From Bacteroidales bacterium UBA3143 (GTDB lineage Bacteria > Bacteroidota > Bacteroidia > Bacteroidales > Dysgonomonadaceae): 14,914 nucleotides of DNA. Made by a program: the position numbers and the translations under genes. Under the pieces are notes generated by a model, which did not search any database, had not been told where the DNA came from, and worked only from the letters and a program-made list of their open reading frames with translations. The stretch is from contig DEZB01000070.1 of NCBI GenBank assembly GCA_002364735.1, positions 7,043-21,956 of the forward strand, in the 5' to 3' direction. Shown piece after piece: positions 12,870 through 14,914 of the stretch. Each line of letters starts with the position of its first letter. Position 1 is the stretch's first letter.

Positions 12870-13676
12870 ATGGATAATAAAAAATATAGTATTTCAATAT
12901 TAATGGGCATCTACAACTGTGCCGATACTCTACCTGAAGCATTAGATTCATTATATGCTCAAACTTATCAAGACTTTAAACTCATTCTTTGCGATGATGG
13001 GTCAACTGATAACACTTATGAAGTAGCGAAAGCGTATGCTGATAAGCATGATAATATAATACTCTTGCAAAACAAAGAGAATATAAAGTTAGCAGCTACA
13101 TTAAATCGATGTCTTGAATATGCTGATACAGAATATATAGCCAGAATGGATGGTGATGATATATCACTGCCAACAAGATTCGAAAAGCAAATAAAGTTTT
13201 TAGATGCCCATCCTGAGTATGCTGTTGTTAGTTCACCAATGATTCATTTTGATGAAACTGGTGATTGGGGGAGAGGCAAAGCAAACCCTACACCCAATAA
13301 GAAGAGTTTTAGAAAAGGAACTCCACATACACATGCTCCCAGCATGGTGCGAACTGCTGTTATGAAAGAAGTTGGTGGATATACTGTAAGCAAATATTTA
13401 GAACGAGGTCAAGACTATTATCTGTGGTATAAAATTTATAAAGCAGGATATAAGGGGTATAATTTGCAAGAACCATTGTATAAAATGAGGGATGATAGGG
13501 ATGCGATGGGGAGGAGGACATTTAAAACTAGGTGGAATGGATTTGTTATTAAGAAATATGTAATGAAAGACTTAGGCATTAAAAATGCTTTTTGCTATGC
13601 ATTACCTGATTTGTTAAAGGCGTTTATTCCTGCATTTATAATGGAAAAAATACGTAAGAAAAGAATGGGTATTTGA
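12870..13676 (+). CDS. Glycosyltransferase family 2 protein
   Basis: A 268-residue inverting GT-A glycosyltransferase, using a nucleotide sugar at the cytoplasmic face. Positions here are counted from the ATG at 12870. The first strand ISILMGIYN leads to the nucleotide-binding ILCDDGSTDNT (about 39-49), then the metal-binding DGDD (94-97) in ARMDGDDISLPTRFEKQI. The putative catalytic acidic region is RGQDYYLWYKIYKAGYKG (about 179-196). An in-frame TTG lies two codons upstream at 12864, but the ATG gives the normal start. The C-terminal end is basic with amphipathic helices and may touch the membrane. The gene closes the AT-rich block; its composition is intermediate between that block and the following gene. 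Confidence 0.9.
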   Translation: MDNKKYSISILMGIYNCADTLPEALDSLYAQTYQDFKLILCDDGSTDNTYEVAKAYADKHDNIILLQNKENIKLAATLNRCLEYADTEYIARMDGDDISLPTRFEKQIKFLDAHPEYAVVSSPMIHFDETGDWGRGKANPTPNKKSFRKGTPHTHAPSMVRTAVMKEVGGYTVSKYLERGQDYYLWYKIYKAGYKGYNLQEPLYKMRDDRDAMGRRTFKTRWNGFVIKKYVMKDLGIKNAFCYALPDLLKAFIPAFIMEKIRKKRMGI

Positions 13677-13695
13677 AAAACACATATAAAAGAAT

Positions 13696-14889
13696 ATGAA
13701 TATTAACCCCAAACTCATCCGCATCACCACCGTCCCCGTCTCCCTTGCAGGATTGATACGCGGGCAACACCGCTACATGACCCAACAGGGTTTTGAGGTA
13801 GTGGGTGTATCATCATCGGGCAAAGCAATGGCTGATGTGAGTAAAGCCGAAGGAGTTCGTACAGAAGTGGTGGAAATGACACGTATACTGTCGCCAGTGA
13901 AAGATTTGAAATCACTGTGGCAATTCTACAAACTATGCAGAAGAGAGAAGCCGACAATAGTACATTCGCACACTCCCAAAGCGGGGATTGTGGGTATGAT
14001 GGGTGCATGGTTGGCAAGAGTGCCTATCCGACTTCACACGGTAGCGGGGATGCCATTGATGGAAGCAACTGGAGCTAAGCGCAAACTATTAGATTTGGTG
14101 GAGAAGATGACGTATGGCTTTGCTACTAAAGTGTATCCCAACTCGCAAGGGTTGTATGACTTTATTGTAGAAGGCAACTATGCAAAGCCGAAGAAACTAC
14201 ATGTGATAGCCAATGGTAGCTCAAACGGCATAGACACCTCTTTTTTCTCACTCAATACCGTTTCTGAAGAAACTAAACAACAATTAAGGCAGGAGTTAGG
14301 AATAAAAGACAATGACTTTCTATTTGTATTCGTTGGACGAATGGTAGGCGATAAAGGATTGAATGAATTGATAGCGGCATTCCCAACAATACACGAAAAA
14401 AATCCAAATGCTCATTTATTATTGGTAGGCAATTTCGAGCGAGAGTTAGATCCGTTGCTGTCTCAAACTGAAGAGGTGATAAGCAATCATCCCAATATTC
14501 ATGCAGTGGGTTTCAAGAAAAATGTGAAAGATTATTTCGCTATTTCCGATGCACTTGTTTTTCCCAGCTACCGCGAAGGATTTCCCAATGTGGTGATGCA
14601 AGCAGGAGCAATGGGCTTACCATCAATTGTTACAGATATCAATGGATGTAACGAAATAATAGAAGAAGGAGTCAATGGTATTATTATTCCTACTAAAGAT
14701 GCGGAGGCTTTGAAAGAAGCAATGATAAAATTGATGTCAGATAAGGAACTCTATACAAAACTAAAATCAAACTCACGTGAGATGATTGTATCACGTTATG
14801 AGCAAAAAGTGGTGTGGAAGGCGTTGCTGGATGAGTATAAAAGATTAATTGACAAGTTGATAGTTGATAATACAATAGCACGCAGATGA
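13696..14889 (+). CDS. Glycosyltransferase family 4 protein (PglA-like, Bacteroidales type)
   Basis: A 397-residue GT-B glycosyltransferase. The N terminus IRITTVPVSLAGLIRGQHRYM, the block HSHTPKAGIVGMMGAWLARVPIRLHTVAGMPLMEATG (90-126), the NGSSNGID loop (173-180) and VGRMVGDKGLNEL (213-225) mark a subfamily common in Bacteroidales capsule loci and resembling PglA-type N-acetylgalactosaminyl transferases. These often act early, on the first lipid-linked sugar. In the usual EX7E signature the first Glu is Glu294 (REGFPNVVMQ) but the second position is Gln302. The gene is richer in GC than the block before it, fitting a more conserved part of the locus. The last codons (LIDKLIVDNT) are encoded by GTTGATA-like repeats and may be a variable end. 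The donor is inferred only loosely. Confidence 0.9.
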   Translation: MNINPKLIRITTVPVSLAGLIRGQHRYMTQQGFEVVGVSSSGKAMADVSKAEGVRTEVVEMTRILSPVKDLKSLWQFYKLCRREKPTIVHSHTPKAGIVGMMGAWLARVPIRLHTVAGMPLMEATGAKRKLLDLVEKMTYGFATKVYPNSQGLYDFIVEGNYAKPKKLHVIANGSSNGIDTSFFSLNTVSEETKQQLRQELGIKDNDFLFVFVGRMVGDKGLNELIAAFPTIHEKNPNAHLLLVGNFERELDPLLSQTEEVISNHPNIHAVGFKKNVKDYFAISDALVFPSYREGFPNVVMQAGAMGLPSIVTDINGCNEIIEEGVNGIIIPTKDAEALKEAMIKLMSDKELYTKLKSNSREMIVSRYEQKVVWKALLDEYKRLIDKLIVDNTIARR

Positions 14890-14914
14890 CGCTTAATTAG
14901 GGTCTGCTGAAAAA

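Overview
The window looks like part of a surface-polysaccharide (capsule or O-antigen type) gene cluster from a member of the Bacteroidota, probably the order Bacteroidales. The reasons are low GC content, very AT-rich spacers, weak or absent Shine-Dalgarno sequences, a TAnnTTTG-type -7 promoter element, a DUF6261-like protein (a family I know only from this group) and glycosyltransferases of the Bacteroidales type. I cannot name the genus.

Layout. Positions 1-526 are a repeat-rich spacer ending in a minus-strand terminator. A minus-strand DUF6261-like gene lies at 527-1516. Positions 1517-3549 carry no gene I can support. They hold a long AT-rich stretch, a striking array of 42-43 bp alternating palindromic repeats (2531-2961), a candidate promoter near 3326, and a GC-rich triple-hairpin leader (3365-3508). 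From 3550 to 14889 every gene is on the plus strand, in this order: UDP-GlcNAc 4-epimerase (TviC/WbpP type), a GxxExxY protein, a UDP-HexNAc dehydrogenase (TviB/WbpO type), a Wzx flippase, a polysaccharide pyruvyl transferase family protein, two GT4 glycosyltransferases, a Wzy polymerase, a GT2 glycosyltransferase and a third GT4 glycosyltransferase.

How the genes work together (inferred from families). The TviB- and TviC-like enzymes would make UDP-N-acetyl-galactosaminuronic acid or a close relative. The four glycosyltransferases and the pyruvyl transferase-like protein would build a decorated repeat unit on a lipid carrier. Wzx would flip it and Wzy polymerise it. The initiating sugar-phosphate transferase and the export and chain-length proteins (Wza/Wzc type) are not in the window and may lie downstream. 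The block from about 6665 to 12808 is visibly more AT-rich than the tviC, tviB and last GT4 genes, which suggests a swapped, strain-specific core between more conserved flanks.

Most unusual content. (1) Heptanucleotide tracts of the unit CCACACC/TCATACC occur between genes and also in frame inside both UDP-sugar enzymes, at three places, each just before a Rossmann-fold strand. (2) The GxxExxY gene sits inside a pair of 41 bp imperfect inverted repeats (33 of 41 positions match), so it looks like cargo of a tiny insertion between tviC and tviB. (3) The 2531-2961 array alternates two kinds of palindromic spacer around a conserved core at about four helical turns, with some symmetric (compensatory) changes. 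(4) A 98 bp imperfect palindrome lies between tviB and wzx.
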